The notes: generated from the letters alone by a model not told the origin. A stretch of 32,242 nucleotides of DNA from CAZGMC01 sp964526565 (GCA_964526565.1 CAZGMC010000045.1:1-32242); one strand, 5' to 3'; shown: positions 7,804 to 16,477, counted from the stretch's first letter. Numbers and translations are program-made.

Positions 7804-8958
7804 ATGGCACCCAGGCCTTTCACCATCGCGATCCCGGACGAAGTCCTGGACGACCTGCGGCGGCGACTGAGCGCGGTCCGCTGGCCGGAGGGGCCGGCCG
7901 ATCCGGGCTGGACCTACGGCGCCGACGCCGGCTATCTGCGCGCGCTTGTCGGCTACTGGCGTGACGGCTACGACTGGCGCGCAGCTGAGGTGCGCCTGAA
8001 CAGGCTGCCGCAGTTCATTGCCGAGGTCGACGGGCTCGACATTCACTTCGTCCACGAGCGCGGCAGCGGCGAGCGGCCGCTGCCGCTGATCCTCACACAC
8101 GGCTGGCCCGGGTCGTTCGTCGAGTTCGAGGCCCTGATCGAGCCGCTGGCCCATCCCGAGCGATATGGCGGCGATCCTGGCGACGCCTTCGACGTGGTGG
8201 TGCCGTCCCTGCCGGGCTACGCCTTTTCGGGCCGCCCGCGGAAGCCGATGGGCCCGCGCGCGATCGCACGAGTGTGGCACCGGCTGATGACCGACGTGTT
8301 GGGCTACTCCCGGTTCGGCGCCCAGGGCGGCGATTGGGGCTCGGTGGTGTCGAGCTGGCTGGCGTACGATCATCCGGGCGCACTCGCCGGCCTGCACCTC
8401 AACATGGTCGGCCTGCGGCCCCAGCTCGACGAGAACAGCGCGACCCTCATGGCGGAGGAGAAGGACTGGCTGCGCCGCGCCGGCAAGCGCATTCGCATGG
8501 AGCGCGGCTACCGCGAGGTCCAGGCGACTCGGCCCCAGACCCTGGCGGTGGCGCTCAACGATTCGCCGGCCGGGCTGGCCGCGTGGATCGTCGACAAGTT
8601 CCGCGCCTGGGGCGACACCGGCGGCGACGTCGAGTCGCGCTTCGACCGCGACACGTTGTTGACCAATGTGATGCTCTACTGGTGCTTGGGGAGCGCCGAC
8701 AGCGCGAGCTGGATTTACTACGCGGCGCGCGAGGCGGGAGACCTCGCCCTGCCGGGCGATGCGCGTATCACGGTGCCCACGGGGGTGGCGGCCTTCCCGG
8801 TCGATCTGGTGCCACCGCCACCGCGTTCCTATGCCGAGCGCGCCTATGAGGTCGTCCGATGGAGCGAGATGCCCGCAGGCGGGCATTTCGCCGCGCTCGA
8901 GGAACCGGTGCGGCTGATCGACGACATCCGCGCCTTCTTTCGGCCGCTGCGGGAATAG
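7804..8958 (+). CDS. Epoxide hydrolase family protein (alpha/beta hydrolase)
   Basis: A 384-residue cytoplasmic hydrolase with the N-terminal EHN domain of microsomal-type epoxide hydrolases (residues 1-105, start FTIAIPDEVLDDL). The oxyanion motif is HGWPGS (99-104), the nucleophile Asp177 lies in GGDWGS, and the catalytic His361 in GGHFAALEEP. The family opens epoxides to diols; juvenile-hormone-like and xenobiotic epoxides are typical substrates, unknown here. The ATG at 7804 is chosen because the family starts right at this segment; the 37 upstream in-frame residues are low-complexity. It sits alone after the clpA terminator and converges on the next gene. Confidence 0.88.
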   Translation: MAPRPFTIAIPDEVLDDLRRRLSAVRWPEGPADPGWTYGADAGYLRALVGYWRDGYDWRAAEVRLNRLPQFIAEVDGLDIHFVHERGSGERPLPLILTHGWPGSFVEFEALIEPLAHPERYGGDPGDAFDVVVPSLPGYAFSGRPRKPMGPRAIARVWHRLMTDVLGYSRFGAQGGDWGSVVSSWLAYDHPGALAGLHLNMVGLRPQLDENSATLMAEEKDWLRRAGKRIRMERGYREVQATRPQTLAVALNDSPAGLAAWIVDKFRAWGDTGGDVESRFDRDTLLTNVMLYWCLGSADSASWIYYAAREAGDLALPGDARITVPTGVAAFPVDLVPPPPRSYAERAYEVVRWSEMPAGGHFAALEEPVRLIDDIRAFFRPLRE

Positions 8959-8960
8959 CG

Positions 8961-8977
8961 CGGGCTCCGGGAGCCCG
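8961..8977. terminator. Hairpin between convergent genes
   Basis: CGGGCTC and GAGCCCG form a 7-bp stem around CGG in the 25-base gap between two convergent stops. No T run is present on either strand, so termination is only a guess from position. Confidence 0.4.
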
Positions 8978-8983
8978 ATCGGC

Positions 8984-9650
8984 TCACAGTCGCTCGCGCT
9001 CTGCCCTTCGACGCTCGGCCCAGGTTTCGGCCCTGGCCGAATCCGCCTTCGAGATAGACCTCCACCATCTGTTTCAATGCGCCCATATGGCCCAGATCGG
9101 CCGCGCGCTCCAACCAGACGAAACCGGCCTCGGGATCGGGCTCGAGCGAGCCCTTTCCGTCGTGCAGATGCCACGCGTAATTGTACATCGCCGTGCGGTC
9201 ACCCAGTTCCGCGCCCCGGCGCGCGGCGTCGACGGCCCGGTCGACATGCCCGGCATTGAGCAGGATCAGCTCCGCCGCGCTCCAATAGGCGGGGTTGTCC
9301 GGCGCCAGCTCGAGCGCCGCCTCGATCGGCTCGACCGCCTTCGGATATTCCTGGATGAAGCCGAGGATGACCGCGAGGTCGTAGTGCGCCTGCGGATCGT
9401 CGGGCGCCAGCTCCACGACATGCTCCTGTGCCTCGATGGCGCGATTGTAGGCACCGATGAAGGTCAGGCTGACGGCCAGGTGGCGGAATGCCTGGGGATC
9501 GTCCGGATGGGCATCGGCGGCCTGTTGGCAGGCCTCGACCGAGCCCTCGGTGTAGTTCTCGGTGCAGACTTCGTCCGCGTCCTGGGCCAGCGCGCCGCCG
9601 GCGGCGGTGGCCAGGGCGATCCCGGTGAGGGCCGGAAGCAGTCGTCTCAT
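8984..9650 (-). CDS. Secreted Sel1/TPR repeat protein, probably frameshifted near its 3' end
   Basis: Starts with a signal peptide (MRRLLPALTGIALATAAGGA, cleavage near ALAQ), so the product is periplasmic. TPR-like helices follow (HPDDPQAFRHLAVSL, APDDPQAHYDLAVILGF, APDNPAYWSAAELIL), then Sel1-type units (GDRTAMYNYAWHLHDG, DPEAGFVWLERAADLGHMG). The literal frame then runs on without a stop to 8844, opposite the hydrolase gene, as Arg/Ser-rich nonsense. Near 9040-9047 another frame continues naturally as DSARAETWAERRRAERERL and stops at 8984-8986. I read this as a one- or two-base error or mutation in a G run. The ribosome site AGGGAGA precedes the ATG. Function unknown; TPR proteins scaffold protein complexes. 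Confidence 0.7.
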
Positions 9651-9727
9651 GGCAGCGTTCTCCCTGTGTTCTTTGTCTCTCGAGCGTCGCCCGCTGCGGT
9701 AGCGGACCATGGGCGGCAGTACCCGGG

Positions 9728-10888
9728 TCAGTCCTCGCGGCGGTAGGGGCTCTCCTCCATGAAGTCGGCGATCTCGTACTCCACCGCGCGGCGCTCGCGC
9801 CCCAGGAAGTCGGCCACCGCGTCGCGGAACCCCGGGTCGCGGATCCAGTGCGCGCTCCAGGTCGTGCGCGGCAGGTAGCCCCGTTGGATCTTGTGCGGCC
9901 CCTGCGTGCCGGCCTCGACCCGCGCCAGGCCGTGCTCGATGGCGTACTGGATCGCCTGATAGTAGCACGCTTCGAAGTGCAGGAACCTGAAGTCCGCCGC
10001 GCACCCCCAGTTGCGGCCGTAGAGCGCATCGGCCCCGCGCAGGTTGAGGGCGCCCGCGACCGGCTCTCCCTCGTGCTCGGCCATCACCAGTACGACATTG
10101 TCGCCCATGGTATCGCCCAGCATCTCGAAGAAGGTGCGGTTGAGATAGGGGTAGCCCCACTTGCGGTCGTAGGTATCGACGTAGAATCGGTGGAAGGCGT
10201 CCCAGTGGTGACTGCGGATGTCGTCGCCGCCCAGCGCGCGCAGCGCGATGCCGGCGACGGCGACCTCGCGCCGTTCCTTGCGGATCGCCTTGCGCTTGCG
10301 CGAGATGAGCGCGCCGAGGAAGTCGTCGAAGCTTTCGTAGCCGCGGTTCTCCCAGTGGAACTGCAGCCCGGTGCGCAACAGGAACCCTGCGCGCTCGAAC
10401 ACCGGCGTCTCCTCCTCGAGCGGAAAGGTGACGTGGAGCGAGGACAGGCCCATCCGCTGCACCGCCTCGATCATGCCTCCCACCAGAGCCTCGCGCATGG
10501 CGCCCGCCGCCGCGCCCGGCCGCACCAGCAGGCGCGGTCCGGTCACCGGCGAGAACGGCACCGAGCATTGCAGCTTGGGATAGTAACGCCCGCCCGCCTG
10601 CTCGTAGGCGTGCGCCCAGCCGTGGTCGAACACGTACTCGCCGTAGCTGTGGCCCTTGACGTAGAGCGGGGCGGCGGCCGCCAGCCGGCCGTCCTCGCCC
10701 TCGATCACCAGATGCCGCGGCAGCCAGCCGGCCTCGCCGGTGGCCGAGCCGCTCTCCTCCAGCGCGTTGAGGAAGGCGTGGCTGACGAAGGGGTTGCCGC
10801 CGCCCGCGCAGGCGTCCCACTCCGCCGCGGGGACCTCCGCGATGCGCTCGATCAGCTTGACCGTGATGGGCTCGCGGCCGTCGGGCAT
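9728..10888 (-). CDS. GNAT-like acyltransferase, DUF482/COG3146 family
   Basis: A 386-residue cytoplasmic protein of the DUF482 family, whose fold is a tandem GNAT related to FemAB peptidyltransferases. Typical segments are NPFVSHAFLNALEESGS, YVKGHSYGEYVFDHGWA, RKRKAIRKERREV, and NWGCAADFRFLHFEACYYQ followed by EAGTQGPHKIQRGYLP. The last is the most conserved stretch of the family. The biochemical role is not established. The start has GGAAGAAG just upstream. It lies 77 bases before the Sel1/TPR gene on the same strand and could be co-transcribed with it. Confidence 0.82.
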   Translation of the reverse strand: MPDGREPITVKLIERIAEVPAAEWDACAGGGNPFVSHAFLNALEESGSATGEAGWLPRHLVIEGEDGRLAAAAPLYVKGHSYGEYVFDHGWAHAYEQAGGRYYPKLQCSVPFSPVTGPRLLVRPGAAAGAMREALVGGMIEAVQRMGLSSLHVTFPLEEETPVFERAGFLLRTGLQFHWENRGYESFDDFLGALISRKRKAIRKERREVAVAGIALRALGGDDIRSHHWDAFHRFYVDTYDRKWGYPYLNRTFFEMLGDTMGDNVVLVMAEHEGEPVAGALNLRGADALYGRNWGCAADFRFLHFEACYYQAIQYAIEHGLARVEAGTQGPHKIQRGYLPRTTWSAHWIRDPGFRDAVADFLGRERRAVEYEIADFMEESPYRRED

Positions 10889-10990
10889 GCTTCTTCCGGG
10901 CCAGTGTTCCCGCCCAGCATATTGCCCCCGCCCCGGGGCAAGGCAAGCGCCCTCTGGCTCACGCTCTCGTGTGGCGCGCAGGGGCCGGGC

Positions 10991-11458
10991 TCACTCGATC
11001 TCGAAGATGCCGTCGACCTCCACCGCCACGTCGAAGGGCAAGGCGGGGGCGCCGACCGCGAAGCGGGCGTGCTGGCCGCGCTCGCCGAAGATCTCGGCCA
11101 TCAGGTCCGAGGCGCCGTTGACCACCTTGGGCTGGTCGGTGAAGTCGGGCGTGCAGTTGACGAAGCCGCCCAGCTTGACGACGCGGACCACCCGGTCGAG
11201 GTCGCCGCCGCAGGCCTCGCGCAGCTGGGCGACCAGATTGAGCGCGCACAGCCGCGCCGCCGCCTGGCCTTCCTCGACCGAGAATTCGCGCCCGAGCTTG
11301 CCGACGAAGGGGAACTGCCCGTCCTCGACCGGCACCTGCCCCGCGACGAAGACCAGCTTGCCCGACACCGTCCAGGGCACGTAGTTGGCCGCCGGCGCCG
11401 CCGCCTTGGGCAGCGTGATGCCGATCTCTTTCAAATGCGCGTCGATCCTGCCGGCCAT
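10991..11458 (-). CDS. RidA family protein (YjgF/YER057c/UK114)
   Basis: A 155-residue protein of the Rid superfamily, the longer group often labelled endoribonuclease L-PSP or chorismate-mutase-like. Archetypal RidA hydrolyses reactive enamine/imine intermediates from PLP enzymes. The LVFVAGQVP strand, the NCTPDFTDQPKVVNGASDL helix and the ending ARFAVGAPALPFDVAVEVDGIFEIE fit the family. The arginine in HARFAVG is in the position of the RidA active-site Arg. The ATG at 11458 has a GGAGG site; the in-frame extension to 11542 is shadow. It lies 103 bases upstream of the DUF482 gene on the same strand. Confidence 0.87.
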   Translation of the reverse strand: MAGRIDAHLKEIGITLPKAAAPAANYVPWTVSGKLVFVAGQVPVEDGQFPFVGKLGREFSVEEGQAAARLCALNLVAQLREACGGDLDRVVRVVKLGGFVNCTPDFTDQPKVVNGASDLMAEIFGERGQHARFAVGAPALPFDVAVEVDGIFEIE

Positions 11459-11540
11459 CGTGTCCTCCGTGCTGCGGGTGTGCGCGCAGCCTATCCAGCG
11501 TGGCCGGGGGAGGGAAGGGCGCCCCCGTCTGCACAAACCC

Positions 11541-11575
11541 AAAAAGAGGGGGCGCGCTGGGTCAGGGCGCGCCCC
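11541..11575 (-). terminator. Rho-independent terminator of nrdJ
   Basis: Read on the minus strand, GGGGCGCGC and GCGCGCCCC form a perfect 9-bp stem with a 9-base loop, followed by CTCTTTTT. It begins 41 bases after the nrdJ stop. Confidence 0.85.
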
Positions 11576-11615
11576 ATTCGGGTCAGGGAGGAGGATGAGG
11601 GAGCTGCTTGCCCCC

Positions 11616-14600
11616 TCAGCTGCAACCGCTGGTTTCGCCGCAGGTGGTGCACTTCATGCACGTGCCGTTGCGTACCAGCGTGAAGTTGCCGCAGTTGTCG
11701 CACGGGTCGCCCTCGTAGCCCTTCATCCGCGCTTCGCGGATGCGCTCGAGACGTCCATCGACCGCTTCGACGACCGCGGCTGAGACGGTAACGGCCTGGG
11801 TCGAAGCCGCTCCGCCTCGGGTCCCGGCGGCGGGGGAGGCAGCTCGGGTCGAGGCCGCCGCCGGGTCTTGGCCGGCCTGGGCGCCGGTGGCGCCGCTGGA
11901 GCCGGCCGTCTCGCTACCGCCCTGGTAGACGGTGAAGCGGTTGCGCACATAGCCGATCGAGGCGACCCGCTTGACCGCGTGCAGGGTCGCCTCGGCGGCG
12001 CGGTCGGCATCGGCATCGTCGGGTATGGCCGTCTCGTCGTGTCCGGCGCCGATGCTGTCGGGCATGATGTCCGACGGGTTGGCGTGCGCCAGGTCGTTGC
12101 GTGCCAGATAGGAGATGGCGAGCTCGCGGAAGATGTAGTCGATCACCGAGGTCGCCATCTTTACCGCGTCGTTGCCCTCGACCATGCCCGAGGGCTCGAA
12201 ACGGGTGAAGGTGAAGGCGTCGACGAACTCCTCGAGCGGCACGCCGTATTGCAGCCCGATCGAGATGGCGATGGCGAAGTTGTTCATCAGCGAGCGGAAG
12301 GCCGCGCCTTCCTTGTGCATGTCGACGAAGATCTCGCCGATCTGGCCGTCCTCGTACTCGCCCGTCCGCAGATAGACCTTGTGGCCGCCGACGATCGCCT
12401 TCTGGGTGTAGCCGCGCCGCCGGTGCGGCAGGCGCCGCCGCTCGGAGCGCACGATGTGATGCACGATCTGCTCGGCCACCAGCGGCGCGCGCTGGCCGGC
12501 CGGCGCCTCGACGATGCGCTCGGCGACGTCCTCGGCCTCGTCGTCGTCCATGTCCTCGACGTCCAGGATCTGCGAGGTCAGCGGCTGCGACAGCTTAGAG
12601 CCGTCGCGGTAGAGCGCGTTGGCCTTGATGCCCAGCTTCCACGACAGCATGTAGGCGTCCTTGCACTCCTGCACCGTCGCCGTGTTGGGCATGTTGATGG
12701 TCTTGGAGATGGCGCCCGAGACGAAGGGCTGCGCGGCAGCCATCATGCGGATGTGGCTCCCCCAGCTCAGGAAGCGGGTGCCCTTGCGGCCGCAGGGGTT
12801 GGCGCAGTCGAAGACGGCCAGGTGCTCGTCCTTGAGTTGCGGCGCGCCCTCGAGCGTCATGGTGCCGCAGACATACTCGTTGGCGGCCTCGATCTCCTTG
12901 CGCGAGAAGCCGAGCGCCGCGAGCATGTCGAAGGACACGTCGTCCATCTGCGCCGCCTCGAAGCCCAGCACCTTGGTGCAGAACTCCTCGCCGAGCGTCC
13001 ACTTGTTGAAGGCGAAGCGGATGTCGAAGGCGCTCTTGAGCTGCTCCTCCACCGTGTCGAGCATGGCCGCCGAGAAGCCCTTCTCCTTGAGCGTCTCGTG
13101 GTTGACGAACGGTGCGTCCTCGAGCGTGCCCCGTCCCACGGCGTAGTCGACGATGGCGTCGATCTGCCTGGTGGTATAGCCCAGCGTGCGCAGGGCGCGC
13201 GGCACCATGTGGTTGATGATCTTGAAGTAGCCGCCGCCGGCCAGCTTCTTGAACTTGACCAGGGCGAAGTCCGGCTCGATGCCGGTGGTGTCGCAGTCCA
13301 TGACCAGCCCGATCGTGCCGGTCGGGGCGATCACTGTCGCCTGGGCGTTGCGGAAGCCGTGCCGGCGGCCCAGCTCCAGCGCCCGGTCCCAGGCGCGGCG
13401 GGCGGCGGCGGGCAGGGCCTCGTCCGGGCAGTCGCCGGCGACCAGCGGCACCGGTGGCACCGACAGGCCCTCGAACCCGGTGGTCTCGCCGTGGGCGGCG
13501 CGGCGGTGGTTGCGGATCACCCGCAGCATGGCCTCGCGGTTGGCAGGGAAGCCGGGGAAGGGGCCCAGCTCCTCGGCCATCTCCGCCGAGGTGGCATAGG
13601 ACACGCCGGTCATCAGCGCGGTCAGCGCCGCGGCCAGGGCGCGGCCGGCGTCGCTGTCATAGGGGATGGCCGAGGCCATCAGCAGCCCGCCCAGATTGGC
13701 ATAGCCCAGGCCCAGGGTGCGGTAGTCGAACGAGCGCCGGGCGATCTCCCGCGAGGGGAACTGCGCCATCAGCACCGAGATTTCCAGGGTCACCGTCCAC
13801 AGCCGGCAGGCGTGCTCGAACGCGGCGGCGTCGAACGACCCGTCGGCGCCGCGGAATGCCATCAGGTTGAGCGACGCCAGGTTGCAGGCCGTGTCGTCCA
13901 GGAACATGTATTCCGAGCAGGGGTTCGAGGCATTGATCCGGCCGCCGGCCGGGCAGGTGTGCCACTCGTTGATGGTGGTGTCGAACTGCAGGCCGGGGTC
14001 GGCGGAGGCCCAGGCGGCGTGGCCGATCTTCTCCCACAGGTCGCGGGCGCGCACTGTCCGGGCGACGGCGCCGTCGGTGCGGCGGGTCAGCTGCCAGTCG
14101 CCGTCGGCATCCACCGCCTGCAGGAACTCGTTGGTCACCCGCACGGTGTTGTTGGCGTTCTGGCCGGAGACGGTCAGGTACGCCTCGGAATCCCAGTCGG
14201 TGTCGTAGGTGCGGAAGTCGATGCCGGTATAGCCCTGGCGGGCGAAGTGGATGACCCGCTGGATGTAGTTGTCCGGGATCAGCACGGCGCGGGCGTCGCG
14301 CACGGCGCGCTTCAGGGCCGGGTTGCGCTTCGGGTCGAAGCGGGAGTCGTCGTCCGCCCCGTCGGTGGCGCGGCAGGCCTGCATGACCGCGTTGAGGTGC
14401 CTGGCCGCCAGCTTCGAGCCGGCGACCAGGGCGGCGACCTTCTGCTCCTCGACCACCTTCCAGTCGACGAACGCCTCGATGTCCGGGTGGTCGACGTCGA
14501 CCACGACCATCTTGGCGGCGCGCCGGGTGGTGCCGCCGGACTTGATGGCGCCGGCGGCGCGGTCGCCGATCTTGAGGAAGCTCATCAGGCCGGAGGACCG

Positions 14601-15347
14601 GCCGCCGCCGGACAGTGGCTCGCCCTCGGCGCGGAGCTTGGAAAAGTTCGAGCCGGTGCCGGAGCCGTACTTGAACAGCCGCGCCTCGCGCACCCACAAA
14701 TCCATGATCCCGCCGTCGTTGACCAGGTCGTCGGCGACCGACTGGATGAAACAGGCGTGCGGCTGCGGATGGGCATAGGCCGAGTCGGACTCGACCAGGT
14801 CGCCGGTGCGGTAATCGACGTAGAAGTGCCCCTGGGCCGGGCCGTCGATGCCGTAGGCCCAGTGGAGGCCGGTGTTGAACCATTGCGGGCTGTTCGGCGC
14901 GGCCATCTGGCGGGCCAGCATGTGGCGCATCTCGTCGTAATAGGCGCGGGCGTCGGCCTCGGCGTCGAAATAGCCGCCCTTCCAGCCCCAGTAGGTCCAG
15001 GCGCCGGCCATGCGGTCGAACACCTGGCGGGCATCCGATTCGCCGCCGCAGCGCTGGTCGCGGGGCCGGGCCTTGAGCGCCGCCGCGTCGGGCACGCCGC
15101 GCCACAGCCACTCCGGCACGTCGTCCTCGGGCACGCGGGCGATGGCGGCGGGCACGCCGGCCTTGCGGAAGTATTTCTGGGCCAGGATGTCGCTGGCGAC
15201 CTGGCTCCACTGTTCGGGCACGGCGATATCGGTCTGGCGGAACACCACCGAGCCGTCCGGATTGCGAATCTCGCTGGTCGCGGTGCGGAAGCCGATGCCG
15301 GCATACGCGTCGGCGCCGGCCGTGGTGAATCGCCTGTCGATGCGCAT
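11616..15347 (-). CDS. nrdJ: Adenosylcobalamin-dependent ribonucleoside-diphosphate reductase (class II)
   Basis: Reduces ribonucleotides to deoxyribonucleotides, using vitamin B12 coenzyme to generate the thiyl radical, so it works with or without oxygen. The 1243 residues match the long alphaproteobacterial form. Seen: an N-terminal region with EQWSQVASDILAQKYFRK, the catalytic barrel with NPCSEYMFLDDTACNLASLNL starting at about residue 475 (NPCSE, Cys477), and VIAPTGTIGLVMDCDTTGIE. The C-terminal 28 residues hold a cysteine cluster CDNC...CMKCTTC...C, the probable thiol-relay or Zn-binding tail. A Gly/Ala/Ser-rich linker precedes this tail. The ribosome site AAGGGGA lies before the ATG. 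No class I or III reductase is in the window. The long open frame on the opposite strand is a shadow. Confidence 0.97.
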   Translation of the reverse strand: MRIDRRFTTAGADAYAGIGFRTATSEIRNPDGSVVFRQTDIAVPEQWSQVASDILAQKYFRKAGVPAAIARVPEDDVPEWLWRGVPDAAALKARPRDQRCGGESDARQVFDRMAGAWTYWGWKGGYFDAEADARAYYDEMRHMLARQMAAPNSPQWFNTGLHWAYGIDGPAQGHFYVDYRTGDLVESDSAYAHPQPHACFIQSVADDLVNDGGIMDLWVREARLFKYGSGTGSNFSKLRAEGEPLSGGGRSSGLMSFLKIGDRAAGAIKSGGTTRRAAKMVVVDVDHPDIEAFVDWKVVEEQKVAALVAGSKLAARHLNAVMQACRATDGADDDSRFDPKRNPALKRAVRDARAVLIPDNYIQRVIHFARQGYTGIDFRTYDTDWDSEAYLTVSGQNANNTVRVTNEFLQAVDADGDWQLTRRTDGAVARTVRARDLWEKIGHAAWASADPGLQFDTTINEWHTCPAGGRINASNPCSEYMFLDDTACNLASLNLMAFRGADGSFDAAAFEHACRLWTVTLEISVLMAQFPSREIARRSFDYRTLGLGYANLGGLLMASAIPYDSDAGRALAAALTALMTGVSYATSAEMAEELGPFPGFPANREAMLRVIRNHRRAAHGETTGFEGLSVPPVPLVAGDCPDEALPAAARRAWDRALELGRRHGFRNAQATVIAPTGTIGLVMDCDTTGIEPDFALVKFKKLAGGGYFKIINHMVPRALRTLGYTTRQIDAIVDYAVGRGTLEDAPFVNHETLKEKGFSAAMLDTVEEQLKSAFDIRFAFNKWTLGEEFCTKVLGFEAAQMDDVSFDMLAALGFSRKEIEAANEYVCGTMTLEGAPQLKDEHLAVFDCANPCGRKGTRFLSWGSHIRMMAAAQPFVSGAISKTINMPNTATVQECKDAYMLSWKLGIKANALYRDGSKLSQPLTSQILDVEDMDDDEAEDVAERIVEAPAGQRAPLVAEQIVHHIVRSERRRLPHRRRGYTQKAIVGGHKVYLRTGEYEDGQIGEIFVDMHKEGAAFRSLMNNFAIAISIGLQYGVPLEEFVDAFTFTRFEPSGMVEGNDAVKMATSVIDYIFRELAISYLARNDLAHANPSDIMPDSIGAGHDETAIPDDADADRAAEATLHAVKRVASIGYVRNRFTVYQGGSETAGSSGATGAQAGQDPAAASTRAASPAAGTRGGAASTQAVTVSAAVVEAVDGRLERIREARMKGYEGDPCDNCGNFTLVRNGTCMKCTTCGETSGCS

Positions 15348-15927
15348 CGTCTCGTCCCCTTATCCTTGGACCGTGGCCCGTGCAGCCCCCTGCGCGGCCA
15401 GCGATGGGCCTTGCAGGCCCGCATTACCGATAAATCTGGTAGCCGGGAGGGAGACTGCCACACAATATGGTGTGATGCACCACGAAAGGGCAGGGCAGGC
15501 GCATTTCGACCAGATGTTGCTTTATTCTGAATCGGAATGAGAACAGAAGTGAACAAGTGTGGGATATCGATGCCGGTGAAATGTTAATATCCGGGATGCA
15601 AGATAATTTGCCGCGCCGACGGAACAACCGCACACCTTGACGTCGGCATACATTGCCGAAGCCCCGTCCGGCGCCTCTCTTGACCGACACAGGTCTGATA
15701 CGGCAGGTGGTCCAACCTTCTCGGACGACCGTCCCCGATGAGCGAAACAATCACGAGAATATGCGGCTGCGGTTGCATTCTCGGTACAAGCGACGCCATG
15801 CATGGATGTTACGGTCAGGTTCCTGTTCAACTATAGTGTTATGTCGTTAATCAGTATGAGCTGCTTGACGGACACCCTGCGTGTAAATACGTCACATGTA
15901 ACTACGTTGTAGCGAGGCTGGTCAACG
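15348..15927. other. Gene-poor, AT-richer region between nrdJ and brnT
   Basis: About 580 bases with no convincing gene and visibly lower GC than the flanks from roughly 15480. Contents: an nrdJ leader hairpin GGGCCT-TGC-AGGCCC (15406-15420), an inverted repeat (separate entry), and an imperfect hairpin at 15754-15783 (CGAGAAT/ATTCTCG plus a GC pair). A TTGACG lies at 15865, and CTAC-GTT-GTAG shortly before brnT. The last two may belong to brnT control. Small open frames here match nothing I know. Confidence 0.5.
15459..15474. promoter_or_regulatory. Inverted repeat upstream of nrdJ, possible regulator site
   Basis: CACAC and GTGTG flank A-ATAT-G, a near-perfect palindrome 112 bases upstream of the nrdJ start. 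It recalls the NrdR box (ACACWATATATWGTGT), but the centre is two bases shorter, so NrdR binding is doubtful. Confidence 0.3.
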
Positions 15928-16167
15928 TTGGCGTTTGAATGGGATGGAAACAAGCGGCTGATAACCCTTTTTAGTCGCGAGATCGACTTCGTTGGCATGA
16001 CCAGTCTGTTCGATGGCCGACCCACGCTCAATTATCCTTCGTATCGCTTCGAGGAAGAGCACTGGGTCACTGTCCGACTTGTTGATGGCAAGTGCTCCGC
16101 CGTAGTTTGGACAATGCGAGGCGCGAACATCCGGATTATTTCAGCGAGGCGGGCAAGCCATGGCTAA
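15928..16167 (+). CDS. brnT: BrnT-family toxin (RelE-like ribonuclease)
   Basis: The 79-residue product begins MAFEWDGNK, the usual BrnT opening, continues with DFVGMTSLFDGRP and WVTVRLVDGKCSAVVWT, and ends RIISARRASHG. BrnT is a RelE-fold mRNA-cleaving toxin. An in-frame TAG at 15910 leaves TTG at 15928 as the only sensible start. The protein is shorter than most BrnT: the charged tail that normally follows RIISARRA is missing, and the usual KHG before the IDF segment is replaced by SRE. It overlaps the antitoxin gene by 8 bases. Base composition is lower in GC than the neighbours, suggesting acquisition. Activity is uncertain. Confidence 0.75.
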   Translation: MAFEWDGNKRLITLFSREIDFVGMTSLFDGRPTLNYPSYRFEEEHWVTVRLVDGKCSAVVWTMRGANIRIISARRASHG

Positions 16168-16402
16168 GAAAGAGCGTATTGTGAGCTATACGGCTGAAGA
16201 ACTCGTCGCCATGCGGGCGCGCGGCGGGGATCGGACGAATTATGCGCGCCGGGACAGCGACGCGGAGATCGAGCGGCAGATCGCCGAGGATCCCGATCTC
16301 GCCATGCCCGAGGACTGGGCGCAGACGGTCTTCGCGGGCCTGCCGTGTCCCCTTCCAGGCAGCAAGGCCAACGACGGAAACGGCAATCCGCCGCTGGCAT
16401 GA
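16160..16402 (+). CDS. brnA: BrnA-like antitoxin, lacking the C-terminal ribbon-helix-helix
   Basis: The 80-residue product has the N-terminal part of BrnA antitoxins: ERIVSYTAEELVAMRARGGDRTNYA, an acidic EIERQIAEDPD segment and EDWAQTVFAGLP. BrnA normally goes on with a ribbon-helix-helix (LRLDxDVLxWF...GYQTRINAVL) that binds DNA and represses the operon. Here the frame ends in PLPGSKANDGNGNPPLA. Neither of the other forward frames downstream restores the motif. The toxin-wrapping part may remain while autoregulation is lost, or the module may be decaying. Translation is coupled to the toxin by the 8-base overlap. Confidence 0.68.
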   Translation: MAKKERIVSYTAEELVAMRARGGDRTNYARRDSDAEIERQIAEDPDLAMPEDWAQTVFAGLPCPLPGSKANDGNGNPPLA

Positions 16403-16477
16403 TGCGGGCTTCGGGGCCAGGATAAGGCTTACGGCCGCCAATGGCGCGGCCGGCGCCCCATCGCAAGAGGCCCGCTC

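Noticed and set aside
15348..15460. Cobalamin riboswitch upstream of the B12-dependent nrdJ
   Set aside because: No B12-box-like sequence or multi-helix riboswitch layout was found in the leader, only one short hairpin.
11868..15530. A 1220-codon open frame on the plus strand opposite nrdJ
   Set aside because: Long antisense frames are expected opposite GC-rich genes. Its translation is repetitive in Gly, Val, Ala and Arg and has no family motifs, whereas nrdJ on the other strand is unmistakable.
15424..15830. Small minus-strand ORFs upstream of nrdJ
   Set aside because: No ribosome sites or family resemblance seen, and they overlap hairpins and the nrdJ leader.
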